Assembly: GCA_035304385.1 (NCBI GenBank)
Contig: DATGQD010000044.1
Location: 98,199-162,198, forward strand
Length of the DNA: 64,000 nucleotides
Direction of reading: 5' to 3'
From: ZC4RG29 sp035304385
GTDB taxonomy: Bacteria; Bacteroidota; Bacteroidia; Cytophagales; Cyclobacteriaceae
Positions 40,841-49,757 of this stretch are shown in pieces. The notes beneath the pieces are model-generated. The model was not told where the DNA came from. It saw nothing but the letters and a program-made list of their open reading frames with translations, and did no database searches. Every line of letters starts with the position of its first letter. Position 1 is the first letter of the stretch. The translations under genes were made by a program, and so were the position numbers.

Positions 40841-41506
40841 ATGACCATACACAAAGAGGGCCGTGTCCTGTTATTTGGTTTATTGATAGCCTTGTTCGCC
40901 ATCAATGCACTGCTGGCTTACTTGTTTCCGGATAAGGCCCTCCTTCAACAGATAGCGATCGGTGTCAGTATCGTCCTGTATCTGGCCGTACTTCAATTTT
41001 TTCGCAATCCCAGGGTAGACGTTCAAACCGACGAAAAGCAGGTTTTGGCGCCGGCAGACGGCCGTGTGGTCGCCATCGAGCAAACCGAAGAAACGGAATA
41101 CCTCAAAGAACGGCGAACGCTGGTGTCGATATTCATGTCCCCCATAAATGTGCATGTCAACCGCATGCCGGTTGGCGGCGTGGTCAGTTTCTACCGTTAC
41201 CATCCGGGCAAATACCTCGTGGCGTGGCATCCCAAGTCGAGTACCGAAAACGAGCGTACTACGGTAGCCGTTCGTACCGCCAGCGGCCTTGAGATCCTGG
41301 TTCGACAGATTGCCGGCGCGGTGGCCCGCAGAATCCGTTGTTACGTAAAAGAGGGCCAACCGGTGAATCAGGGGCAGGAATTCGGTTTTATCAAGTTCGG
41401 GTCGCGCGTAGATGTCTTCCTGCCCACGGATGCAGACATCCGCGTTGCGGTAGGTGATAAAACCATAGCTGGCAAAACCGTTCTTGCCGAACTGCAATTT
41501 CAGTAA
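40841..41506 (+). CDS. psd: Phosphatidylserine decarboxylase, short form
   Basis: Makes phosphatidylethanolamine from phosphatidylserine with a self-generated pyruvoyl group. The 221-residue product has two N-terminal transmembrane segments. The Psd core is VLAPADGRVVAIEQTEETEY, VSIFMSPINVHVNRMPVGGV and the cleavage site FIKFGSRVDVFLP, where the G-S bond yields alpha and beta chains. Its length fits the short archaetidylserine/phosphatidylserine decarboxylase class. It lies 9 bases after the dehydrogenase gene and 10 bases before the DUF4254 gene. Confidence 0.93.
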   Translation: MTIHKEGRVLLFGLLIALFAINALLAYLFPDKALLQQIAIGVSIVLYLAVLQFFRNPRVDVQTDEKQVLAPADGRVVAIEQTEETEYLKERRTLVSIFMSPINVHVNRMPVGGVVSFYRYHPGKYLVAWHPKSSTENERTTVAVRTASGLEILVRQIAGAVARRIRCYVKEGQPVNQGQEFGFIKFGSRVDVFLPTDADIRVAVGDKTIAGKTVLAELQFQ

Positions 41507-41516
41507 ATTCGCGGCT

Positions 41517-42131
41517 ATGTTACAGGCCGACGCATGTTATGCTGTATTTCAAAGATCGGTGGACGACTACCATCGTACCGACGATATCGATGCGGCAATT
41601 CAAAACCCTTACCCTCCTGACAGTCTTGAGCACATACTGTACGCCAAGAACTGGATTGATACCGTTCAATGGCATCTCGAGGATCTGATCCGCAATCCTG
41701 ACATCGACCCTGCTGAGGGCATGCAATTAAAACGCCGGATCGATGCATCCAACCAGAAGCGCACAGACATGGTTGAACGCATCGATGATTACTTCGTGCA
41801 GGAATTCGCCGGCGTTACCCCGACGCCGGGCGCAAGAATCAATTCAGAAACGCCCGCCTGGTTACTGGACCGCATGAGTATCCTGGTCCTCAAAATTTAT
41901 CACATGGACGAACAAGTGCGCCGAACAGACGTCGACGAGCAACATAGACAACAGTGCGCGGCAAAGCTGAACGTACTCATGGAGCAGAAGGAAGACATGC
42001 GGCGGGCTTTTGACGAACTCGTTGAAGATATCGCGAACGGTGTGCGGCGTTTCAAAGTGTACCGCCAAATGAAAATGTACAACGATGCCGCACTGAATCC
42101 GGTCCTCTACGGGAAGAGCACTAAGCGGTGA
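41517..42131 (+). CDS. DUF4254-family protein
   Basis: The 204-residue soluble, mostly helical protein starts at ATG 41517 (MLQADACYAVFQRSVDDYHR). It has the DUF4254 features DSLEHILYAKNWIDTVQWHL and TPAWLLDRMSILVLKIYHMD; no catalytic residues are known for the family. It overlaps the next gene's start (TGATG), so it is translationally coupled to the GT9 glycosyltransferase. This suggests a link to LPS-type glycan synthesis, but no function has been shown. Confidence 0.8.
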   Translation: MLQADACYAVFQRSVDDYHRTDDIDAAIQNPYPPDSLEHILYAKNWIDTVQWHLEDLIRNPDIDPAEGMQLKRRIDASNQKRTDMVERIDDYFVQEFAGVTPTPGARINSETPAWLLDRMSILVLKIYHMDEQVRRTDVDEQHRQQCAAKLNVLMEQKEDMRRAFDELVEDIANGVRRFKVYRQMKMYNDAALNPVLYGKSTKR

Positions 42132-43195
42132 TGGCTACGCGCAAGCTGCTGGTCATTCGTTTTTCTGCCATGGGCGATGTAGTCCTTCTCGTTCCCGTGC
42201 TAAAATCGCTCCTCCATGCCTATCCTGATGTTTCGATCACCGTTGTAACCCGTCCGCGGTTTGCGCCCTTCTTCGGCGGAATTCCCCGGCTGGATGTGGT
42301 CGGTGTGGATGTCGACAAATCATATCGCGGCCTGCGCGGCATGTATGCGCTCGCGAAAATGCTGTCCCGCCTCGGCCCTTTTGAAGCCACCTTCGACCTC
42401 CACGATCATTTGAGGACCATGATCCTGCGAACTATCCTCCGTGTTTCGGGCTGGCGTGTTGTGGTGTTCAGAAAAGGACGGCGCCAGAAGAAGGAACTCG
42501 TACGCCCACGAAGAAAAGTCGTGCGCCCCTTGCCGCATACCGTAGACCGATATCGCGAGGCGTTCACCCGGTATGGATTTCACTTTGATATGCTGCCGGG
42601 ACCGTACCTGACCCCTGACGAAAACGCGGTCGCCGATGTGCGCCAGTGGCTGATAGGGAAAGGCCTCACGCCCGGTTTGCACAAATGGATTGGAATCGCA
42701 CCGTTTGCGAACCACCGCACGAAAATTTGGCCCGGAGATTACGTCAACCGTCTCATAGATCTCATGCAAAAGCGGACCGGATTCCATTTTTTTCTTTTCG
42801 GGGGCGGCTATGAAGAAGTTCAGTTTTTCGAAACCGTGAGAGATGCATACCCGAATCAGTGTACGGTCGTTGCGGGCGTACTTGATCTGCGACAGGAGAT
42901 TGCGTTGATGACGTTACTCGACGTGATGGTGTGTGTCGACTCTTCCAACATGCACCTTGCAGCCCTGGCGGGCACGCCACTGATTTCATTGTGGGGAGGA
43001 ACACACCCTTATACCGGCTTTGGACCGTACCGATATGATGACACGGCAATCCTCCAAATAGACCGCGCGGAGTTGCCCTGCCGGCCTTGCTCCGTTTATG
43101 GAAAAGAAACCTGTTTGCGCGGCGATTTCGCCTGCCTTTACCGCCTCACACCCGAACTGGTAGCCCAGAAAATTTTCCGCAAAATTGGTGTTTAG
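42131..43195 (+). CDS. GT9-family glycosyltransferase (heptosyltransferase-like)
   Basis: The 354-residue GT-B transferase starts at ATG 42131, sharing its first base with the previous stop. It opens LLVIRFSAMGDVVLLVPVLK, the GT9 signature, and continues GIAPFANHRTKIWPGDYVNR, FFLFGGGYEE, MVCVDSSNMHLAALAGTPLI and SLWGGTHPYTGFGPY. GT9 enzymes add heptose to LPS core; here the donor is not proven. The paired DUF4254 gene is commonly seen beside such glycosyltransferases in Bacteroidota. Confidence 0.88.
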   Translation: MATRKLLVIRFSAMGDVVLLVPVLKSLLHAYPDVSITVVTRPRFAPFFGGIPRLDVVGVDVDKSYRGLRGMYALAKMLSRLGPFEATFDLHDHLRTMILRTILRVSGWRVVVFRKGRRQKKELVRPRRKVVRPLPHTVDRYREAFTRYGFHFDMLPGPYLTPDENAVADVRQWLIGKGLTPGLHKWIGIAPFANHRTKIWPGDYVNRLIDLMQKRTGFHFFLFGGGYEEVQFFETVRDAYPNQCTVVAGVLDLRQEIALMTLLDVMVCVDSSNMHLAALAGTPLISLWGGTHPYTGFGPYRYDDTAILQIDRAELPCRPCSVYGKETCLRGDFACLYRLTPELVAQKIFRKIGV

Positions 43196-43249
43196 TATCT
43201 GACGCCGAATCCCTATTATTGGTCAACTTTTTCCGAAAACCTTTCCTGC

Positions 43250-43702
43250 ATGCTAAAGAAGATTGGCTTCAGCTTACTCGCAGTACTGATCATCATTCAG
43301 TTTGTACGACCCGGCAAGAATACTGACAACGATCCGCAGCCGGCCACAGACATCAGCAACGTGTATGCGCTGCCCGACGGCGTCCATGACGTACTCAAGC
43401 AAAAGTGTTACGACTGCCATAGTAACAATACCGTATATCCCTGGTATACCAACATCCAGCCCATTGGATGGTGGATGGCATCTCACATCAACGAAGGCAA
43501 GGAAGAACTTAATTTTTCGACGTTTGGCACGTACGCTAAGGAGCGGGCGGACCATAAACTCGAGGAAATCATAGAAGTCCTGGACGAAGGAACTATGCCC
43601 CTTCAGTCCTACCTCTGGATGCATGGTGATGCCGCCGTAACTCAGGAAGAGTCGCAGCTCATCACGGCATGGATTGTCTCTCTGGGCATTATACCTCACT
43701 GA
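43250..43702 (+). CDS. Haem-binding domain protein
   Basis: The 150-residue product has an N-terminal transmembrane anchor (FSLLAVLIIIQFVRPG) and one CYDCHSN (CxxCH) c-type haem-attachment motif. The region PWYTNIQPIGWWMASHINEG is typical of the haem_bd domain of Bacteroidota. It should be exposed to the periplasm with one covalently bound haem. It lies alone between the GT9 gene and the TonB receptor, and no electron-transfer partner is in the window. Confidence 0.85.
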   Translation: MLKKIGFSLLAVLIIIQFVRPGKNTDNDPQPATDISNVYALPDGVHDVLKQKCYDCHSNNTVYPWYTNIQPIGWWMASHINEGKEELNFSTFGTYAKERADHKLEEIIEVLDEGTMPLQSYLWMHGDAAVTQEESQLITAWIVSLGIIPH

Positions 43703-43812
43703 TCCTCGCCGCATTCGTTTGCGCTCCTTTGGGATCGTTCCCAACGATCTGTCCCCGCATTAACTTATTGTAAACTCCTTTAAGGGCCGCTGGTTGTGCA
43801 GCGAAATGCTGT

Positions 43813-43820
43813 TACCTTTG
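43813..43820 (+). promoter_or_regulatory. -7 box of the TonB-receptor promoter
   Basis: TACCTTTG matches TAnnTTTG exactly, 46 bases before the receptor ATG. A TTG (43794-43796) lies 16 bases upstream, a slightly short -33 spacing. Confidence 0.45.
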
Positions 43821-43866
43821 ACTAGAAGCCGCCCACCACCGGTTGCATTAACCTAAATACACTTAT

Positions 43867-46644
43867 ATGAGCAAAGATCTACTGCCCAAAATCATGCTGG
43901 TCGCGATCATGCTGTCCGCGGCCGGTTCGGTCAGCGCCCAGACCGGCTCGGTGAAGGGCATCGTGTGGGAGCAGGAGACGAATGAGGGAGTTGTAGGAGC
44001 TAACATCCTTCTGAAGGGTACGGCTATGGGTACGATCTCCGCAGCGGATGGTACATTCGAACTCGGCGGGCTGCCCACGGGTAACCACGTAATCGCGATC
44101 TCGTTTATCGGGTACGCATCCCGGGAGATCCCGGTACGTATCCAGGCAGGCACCACCCACGATCTGGGCAGGGTGCTTCTCGAAAGTCAGGCCATCGGTC
44201 TCGAAGAAATCAGCGTGATCGCTTCTGTGGCTATCGACAGGAAGACGCCCGTTGCTGTTTCGACGATAAAGGGAGCGGAAATTGAAGCAAAAGTCGGCAA
44301 CCAGGAGTTTCCGGAAATACTGAAGACTACCCCGTCCGTTTACGTCACGAAGGAAGGCGGAGGGTTCGGCGACTCGCGGATCAATGTGCGGGGTTTCGAT
44401 CAGCGTAACACGGCCGTGATGATCAACGGCATCCCCGTCAACGATATGGAAAACGGTTGGGTCTACTGGTCGAATTGGGCCGGGTTGACAGATGTCTCCA
44501 GCTCCATCCAGGTCCAGCGCGGCCTGGGCGCTTCCAAGCTTGCCGTCGCTTCAGTAGGCGGTTCCATCAATATTGTAACCAACGCAGCGCAAATGAAACG
44601 AGGCGGCGTTGCTTCACTCACGTTCGGCAACGACGGATTTCAAAAGTACAGTGCGTCTTACTCCACCGGGCTCTCTGAAAAGGGATGGGCGTTTTCTGTG
44701 ATGGCATCACACACCCGTGGTGACGGTTACGCAGATGGCACGTTATTCCGGGCATACTCATACTTCGCTTCGCTGGCACGCGAATTCAACAACCGGCATG
44801 CGCTTCACTTCACCCTGGTGGGCGCCCCGCAGTGGCACTTCCAACGCGAATACGGATCGTTCGACGGCGTCACGTACGCCACGCTTCAGCAAACAGGCTT
44901 GCGCTACAATCCACAATGGGGATACTACAGCGGCAGTGATTTCAAAGACAACTTGTTCTCCTGGCGGAAAAACTTTTATCATAAGCCGAAAGCATTCCTG
45001 AACCACTATTGGACAATATCCGAAAAGACTGAGTTGTCCACCTCTGTTTATGCGTCTATCGGACGAGGCGGGGGCACGGGTGATCTTGGAAGGATCAACG
45101 GAGCTTTCCGAACCGATTCGAAATTCCGCGGTCCGGATGGCGTACGTTGGAATGACATCGCGGGCTGGAACCAGGGGAGTACCGTGGCCGATTTCGGTGC
45201 CGACCGGATTCCGTGGTCCGGGCCGGGTGTAACCGTAGAAGATCCTGCATACAACGGCCCGTTCGCGGGACAAAATGTCGCAGAAGCATCACGCAATGGA
45301 ATGATCCTGCGTTCTTCGATGAACGAGCACAACTGGTACGGCATCCTCTCCAACCTCACCCATCGTGCGAGTGACCGTATCACGCTGACGGGCGGAATCG
45401 ACGCGCGATACTACAAGGGACTTCATTATCGGCGCGTCGAAGACCTGCTCGGCCTCGATGCCTTCTTTGATGCCAGGGATATTAACGAACCGGAAAAATA
45501 CGTGACGGATGAAGGGCGCGCTTCCGGAAATGAAATCGATTACAACAACGATGGTCTCGTAAACTGGATAGGCTTGTTCGGACAGGTGGAATACGCTGAC
45601 GGTCCGCTGTCCGCTTTTGTTTCCTTCTCCGGGTCGAACCAGGGATTCAAACGCATTGACTACTTCATCTACGAAGATGATGACCCCGAACAGGCATCGG
45701 ATTGGGAAAACTTTCTCGGTGGGACGGTTAAAGCCGGACTTAACTACAACATCGACGGCAACCACAACGTCTTCATCAATGGCGGATACTTCTCCCGCCA
45801 GCCGATTTTTGATAACGTGTTCATCAACTTCCGCAACGACGTCAATCCGGATGCGGGCAATCAGCGCGTCAGTGCCATCGAAGTGGGCTATGGTTATCGC
45901 AGTCAATATTTCAGTGCAAACGTAAACCTGTACAACACGCAATGGGGCAATCGTCAGATCTCGCAAAGCCTGCGTCGTGAAATTGACATCAACGGGACGC
46001 CCACACAAACGGATGGCAATGTAAACTTCACGGATGTATCACAGCTTCACCAGGGCATTGAGATCGACTTCGTCGCCAGCCCGGTCAATCAACTCCGCAT
46101 CACCGGAATGGTTACGCTGGCAAACTGGAGATACCAGGACGACTTTAATGCCGTGTGGACACCGGAGGATCTTTCGTTATCGAACCACGCCGAACAACTC
46201 ACGCTGAGAATGAAGGACGTAAAAGTACCTGATGCTGCCCAGACTGTTTTTAGTTTGGGTGTCGACTACGAGATCACGAATGGGGTGAACCTGTATGGCA
46301 CGTACTACTTCGCGGACAACCTGTATGCGAACTTTGACCTGGCGGATGAGGTGGAATCGTACCTGGAAGAAAACCATCAGGCGTGGAAGCTGCCTTCCTA
46401 CAGTGTCGTCGACCTGGGCGTCGCCTACAGTTTCAGGCTGGCGAACCTCGATGTCACGGCCCGGCTGAATGTCAATAACGCGTTTGATGAAACCTATATC
46501 GCCGAGTCGGAATCAAACATCCTGTTTGATCCTTCCGATGATGAAGACGCCCTTATTCCCGGATCGAAGAATGGCAGTGTGCATAACCGGGTATATTACG
46601 GGTTCGGGCGCACCTGGAATGCCGGTTTGCGCGTACGATTCTAA
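43867..46644 (+). CDS. TonB-dependent outer membrane receptor
   Basis: The 925-residue receptor has a signal peptide (LVAIMLSAAGSVSAQ) and a CarboxypepD_reg-like domain (residues 25-110, VKGIVWEQETNEGVVGANIL). A plug domain with MINGIPVNDMENGWVYWSNW and LGASKLAVASVGGSINIVT follows, then a 22-strand-type barrel ending in RVYYGFGRTWNAGLRVRF with a C-terminal aromatic, as outer-membrane proteins require. Unlike the gene at the left edge it does not show the SusC-type signature and no SusD gene follows, so it belongs to a non-SusC TonB-receptor group (siderophore, vitamin or carbohydrate). The ligand is unknown. A terminator follows. Confidence 0.93.
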   Translation: MSKDLLPKIMLVAIMLSAAGSVSAQTGSVKGIVWEQETNEGVVGANILLKGTAMGTISAADGTFELGGLPTGNHVIAISFIGYASREIPVRIQAGTTHDLGRVLLESQAIGLEEISVIASVAIDRKTPVAVSTIKGAEIEAKVGNQEFPEILKTTPSVYVTKEGGGFGDSRINVRGFDQRNTAVMINGIPVNDMENGWVYWSNWAGLTDVSSSIQVQRGLGASKLAVASVGGSINIVTNAAQMKRGGVASLTFGNDGFQKYSASYSTGLSEKGWAFSVMASHTRGDGYADGTLFRAYSYFASLAREFNNRHALHFTLVGAPQWHFQREYGSFDGVTYATLQQTGLRYNPQWGYYSGSDFKDNLFSWRKNFYHKPKAFLNHYWTISEKTELSTSVYASIGRGGGTGDLGRINGAFRTDSKFRGPDGVRWNDIAGWNQGSTVADFGADRIPWSGPGVTVEDPAYNGPFAGQNVAEASRNGMILRSSMNEHNWYGILSNLTHRASDRITLTGGIDARYYKGLHYRRVEDLLGLDAFFDARDINEPEKYVTDEGRASGNEIDYNNDGLVNWIGLFGQVEYADGPLSAFVSFSGSNQGFKRIDYFIYEDDDPEQASDWENFLGGTVKAGLNYNIDGNHNVFINGGYFSRQPIFDNVFINFRNDVNPDAGNQRVSAIEVGYGYRSQYFSANVNLYNTQWGNRQISQSLRREIDINGTPTQTDGNVNFTDVSQLHQGIEIDFVASPVNQLRITGMVTLANWRYQDDFNAVWTPEDLSLSNHAEQLTLRMKDVKVPDAAQTVFSLGVDYEITNGVNLYGTYYFADNLYANFDLADEVESYLEENHQAWKLPSYSVVDLGVAYSFRLANLDVTARLNVNNAFDETYIAESESNILFDPSDDEDALIPGSKNGSVHNRVYYGFGRTWNAGLRVRF

Positions 46645-46670
46645 GGGAAAAAATAACCACACAAAATGAC

Positions 46671-46698
46671 AGGGGCCGGCCAATCCGGCCCCTTTTTT
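46671..46698 (+). terminator. Intrinsic terminator after the TonB receptor gene
   Basis: AGGGGCCGG (46671-46679) pairs perfectly with CCGGCCCCT (46685-46693) across a five-base loop and is followed by a run of six Ts. Confidence 0.93.
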
Positions 46699-46730
46699 GT
46701 TTAGCGTTTTTTCGCTAATTTGATTGACTT

Positions 46731-48188
46731 ATGCCGGTAGGAGTGCGTCAGGTTTTATTGGTTTTGATCGCGTTTTGGCATTTTTCGGCCTGTCGGCAGG
46801 CAGCCTTCGACACCACCGTTGATCCCCCTGACCCGGTATCGGTAGACCTTGACAGCATTCTCCGCCGCGGCTATATCAGCGCGCTGATCGACAATAATTC
46901 CATAAGCTATTTCATCTACAAAGGTGAGCCCATGGGCTACGACTATGAGCTGCTCAAGCTTTTTGCCGACCACCTGCAAGTCGACCTGAAGATCAATGTA
47001 ACGAAAACCCTCGGGACGGCTATTGAAAAGCTTAACGAGGGCGAGGGCGACATCCTGGCTTATCCGATGACCATCACCAAACAACGCAAACAATTCGTTT
47101 CCTTTACGCGACCGCATTTCAATTCGTACCAGGTACTTGTTCAGCGAAAGCCGGAGGGCTGGAGGCGCCTCACCGCCGACCAGATCGAACAAGCCCTGAT
47201 CCGGAACCCTGTTGACCTCATCGGGCGAGAGGTGCATGTGCCCAGGAACTCTACATTTCTTCACCGGCTTGAAAATCTCTCTGAAGAGATTGGAGGTGAC
47301 ATTATTATTAAAGTCGACTCCGCCGATGCGGAAAGCGAGGAACTGATACGCAGGGTTGCGCGGGGCGAAATTGAATATACAGTCGCGAACCACGCCTTCG
47401 CTGCAGTGAACGCCGCGTACTATCCCGACATCGATGTCAACACTATTCTCAGCCTTCCTCAGCAGATCGCGTGGGGTATGCGCGTCAATTCACCACAGCT
47501 GGCCGATGCGTTCAACGCCTGGATGGACCAGATCAAAAAGGAGCCCACCTTCATGGTGATCTTCAATCGCTATTACAAAAGCCCTAACACATCGCGCATT
47601 CGCAAGAACAGCGCCTACTCCTCGTTGGGTGGCAACAAGCTGTCGCCCTACGATGATCATATCCGTGAAGGCGCGGAATTGCTGGGATGGGACTGGCGCT
47701 TGCTGGCTGCCGTCGTCTACCAGGAGTCGCGGTTTGGTGAAGTCGAGGAATCCTGGGCAGGAGCCCGCGGGCTCATGCAGCTAATGCCGGCTACGGCAGA
47801 ACGTTTCGGCGCCGCTGACGTGAACGATCCGATACAAAATCTTCGCGCCGGCGTAAAGTATCTGAAGTACCTGGATGACTATTGGGCTAAACGCATTCCC
47901 GATACATTGCAAAAACAAAAGTTCGTCCTCGCTTCCTACAATGCAGGACTGGGTCACATCCTTGACGCGCGTAACCTTGCCGCACGCTTCGGGAAGGATA
48001 CACTCACCTGGGACTACAATGTTGAAGAGATGTTGACGCGAAAGTCGCAACCCGAATACTTCAACGACCCCGTCGTCAAACTCGGATACTGCAAGTGCAC
48101 GGAAACCGTCAACTACGTTCGTGACGTGCTGAATCGGTATGACATGTATGCGGCGCACATCTCCGGCTTCCCTGTAGCAGGAAATTGA
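46731..48188 (+). CDS. mltF: MltF-type membrane-bound lytic transglycosylase
   Basis: Cleaves the glycan strand of peptidoglycan, forming 1,6-anhydro products. The 485-residue product has a lipoprotein signal (LIAFWHFSAC) and a periplasmic solute-binding-protein-like regulatory domain (residues about 40-280, YISALIDNNSISYFIYKGEP). The SLT domain (about 315-455) has VVYQESRF with catalytic E332, GARGLMQLMPATAERFG and LASYNAGLGH. The domain order is that of MltF. It is a single gene that starts 33 bases after the terminator. Confidence 0.92.
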   Translation: MPVGVRQVLLVLIAFWHFSACRQAAFDTTVDPPDPVSVDLDSILRRGYISALIDNNSISYFIYKGEPMGYDYELLKLFADHLQVDLKINVTKTLGTAIEKLNEGEGDILAYPMTITKQRKQFVSFTRPHFNSYQVLVQRKPEGWRRLTADQIEQALIRNPVDLIGREVHVPRNSTFLHRLENLSEEIGGDIIIKVDSADAESEELIRRVARGEIEYTVANHAFAAVNAAYYPDIDVNTILSLPQQIAWGMRVNSPQLADAFNAWMDQIKKEPTFMVIFNRYYKSPNTSRIRKNSAYSSLGGNKLSPYDDHIREGAELLGWDWRLLAAVVYQESRFGEVEESWAGARGLMQLMPATAERFGAADVNDPIQNLRAGVKYLKYLDDYWAKRIPDTLQKQKFVLASYNAGLGHILDARNLAARFGKDTLTWDYNVEEMLTRKSQPEYFNDPVVKLGYCKCTETVNYVRDVLNRYDMYAAHISGFPVAGN

Positions 48189-48234
48189 GAGCGTCGGTGT
48201 GAGCATGACGAGGGGCATTGACTCCGGGTTTAGC

Positions 48235-48242
48235 TATATTTG
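48235..48242 (+). promoter_or_regulatory. -7 box of the SDR gene promoter
   Basis: TATATTTG followed by C is an exact TAnnTTTG match. It lies 24 bases before ATG 48266 and inside the longer frame that begins at 48218, which supports the shorter start. Confidence 0.45.
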
Positions 48243-48265
48243 CCCTTCACCAAACACCCTTGATC

Positions 48266-49051
48266 ATGGATCTGAATCTGTCGGGAAGGCGGGCGATTGT
48301 ATGCGGCAGCACACAGGGGATCGGAAAGGCCATCGCACTGGAGATTGCGTCGCTGGGTGCAGCAGTCACCCTGTTTGCGCGGAACGAAGAAAGCCTGCAG
48401 TCGGTGCTGAAGGAATTGCCGCGTGATGCTTCACAAGATCATCAGTATTTGGTTGCCGATTTTTCCATGCCGGAAACGGTGCGGGAGGTGATCCGGGAAT
48501 ATGCCGGGAACAATGATGTTCACATACTCGTGAACAATACCGGCGGTCCACCGGGTGGGAGGGCCATCGATGCGGCACCGGATGAATTCGCGAAAGCGTA
48601 CACGCAACATCTTATCTGCAATCAGATTCTCGTGCAGGCCTGCCTTGAAGGGATGAAGCGTGCACGCTACGGGCGCATCATTAACGTCATTTCCACGTCG
48701 GTCAAGGTTCCCATTCGCGGACTCGGTGTCTCCAACACTGTGCGTGGCGCCGTTGCAAACTGGGCCAAGACGCTGGCCTCCGAACTTGGGCCATATGGTA
48801 TCACGGTCAACAACCTTTTACCCGGATCATTTGAGACAGGCCGCATGAGAGACCTCGTTCAGAAGCGGGCGAAGGAATCTGGCAAAACCGAGCAGGAGAT
48901 TTTGGATGAGATGATCAGCGATATCCCTGTCGGAAGAATTGGCGACCCTAGTGAAATCGCTGCCGCTGCAGCATTCCTGGCTTCGCCGGCCGCATCGTAT
49001 ATCAATGGGATCAATCTACCTGTCGACGGCGGGAGGACACCGGCGCTATAG
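48266..49051 (+). CDS. Short-chain dehydrogenase/reductase (SDR) family oxidoreductase
   Basis: The 261-residue NAD(P)-dependent oxidoreductase starts at ATG 48266 (MDLNLSGRRAIVCGSTQGIG). It has the cofactor motif GSTQGIGKAIAL and the NNTGG motif. The active-site pattern is atypical: after the serine of VISTSVKVPIRGLGVSNTVRGA, the usual YxxxK is not clear and an N/T stretch appears instead. It ends with the oligomer-face VDGGRTPAL. The substrate is unknown. The catalytic Tyr question should be checked against relatives of the 3-oxoacyl-ACP-reductase-like subgroup. Confidence 0.85.
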   Translation: MDLNLSGRRAIVCGSTQGIGKAIALEIASLGAAVTLFARNEESLQSVLKELPRDASQDHQYLVADFSMPETVREVIREYAGNNDVHILVNNTGGPPGGRAIDAAPDEFAKAYTQHLICNQILVQACLEGMKRARYGRIINVISTSVKVPIRGLGVSNTVRGAVANWAKTLASELGPYGITVNNLLPGSFETGRMRDLVQKRAKESGKTEQEILDEMISDIPVGRIGDPSEIAAAAAFLASPAASYINGINLPVDGGRTPAL

Positions 49052-49079
49052 AATTCCCAACATCCTTTAGCTATTACTT

Positions 49080-49745
49080 TTGGAATTCTTCGACATCGAC
49101 TCCATCTTCTTTGAAATCTGGGGCTACCGGATGAGCTACCTGGAATTCTTCGGAACGATGACCGGATTCGTTTTCGTCGTGCTCTCCGCGCGGGCACACA
49201 TTCTCAACTGGCCGGTCGGGATCATAAACAACATTCTGTTCATCGCGCTGTTTTACCAGGTGCAGTTGTACCCCGACATGTTCCTCTACAGCTTTTTTAC
49301 TGTGACCAACATCATCGGTTGGTGGCGCTGGTCCCATCCAAAACCCGGTGAAGAAGATCGTAAGCAGGAACTCAGGGTGAGTCATATGGGCCTCTCTCAG
49401 CTGGCCATTCTTGCGGCCATTGCCGCGGTCGGGACTTTTGTCATGGGCACGTTCGCAAGCAATCTCCACGAATTGTTTCCCACGTTGTTCTCCGAGCCCA
49501 GTGCGTTTCCGTTTCTCGACTCATTCGTCACGGTTACGAGCATCACCGTAACGTATGCTGCCATTCAAAAGAAAATTGAAGTGTGGATCATTTGGATCAT
49601 CGTCGACCTCACGGCAACATACATCTACTTTATGAAAGGCATTAAGTTCGTCGGCGTACAGTATTTCGTATACACGCTCATCGCCGCATACGGATGGTAT
49701 AACTGGTCAAGGGAATACAAGCGCTACGCAACGGCGGGCAGCTGA
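49080..49745 (+). CDS. pnuC: PnuC-type nicotinamide riboside/mononucleotide transporter
   Basis: Inner-membrane transporter for an NAD or vitamin precursor, 221 residues with about seven hydrophobic helices. The family core is AHILNWPVGIINNILFIALF, then FTVTNIIGWWRWSHP, and the end is YTLIAAYGWYNWSREYKRY. A TTG start at 49080 gives a front (EFFDIDSIFFEIWGYRMSYL) like that of other Bacteroidota PnuC proteins; ATG 49131 is the alternative. Substrate (nicotinamide riboside, thiamine or other) is not proven by the sequence. Confidence 0.85.
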   Translation: MEFFDIDSIFFEIWGYRMSYLEFFGTMTGFVFVVLSARAHILNWPVGIINNILFIALFYQVQLYPDMFLYSFFTVTNIIGWWRWSHPKPGEEDRKQELRVSHMGLSQLAILAAIAAVGTFVMGTFASNLHELFPTLFSEPSAFPFLDSFVTVTSITVTYAAIQKKIEVWIIWIIVDLTATYIYFMKGIKFVGVQYFVYTLIAAYGWYNWSREYKRYATAGS

Positions 49746-49757
49746 CAGCGTCTCGTT

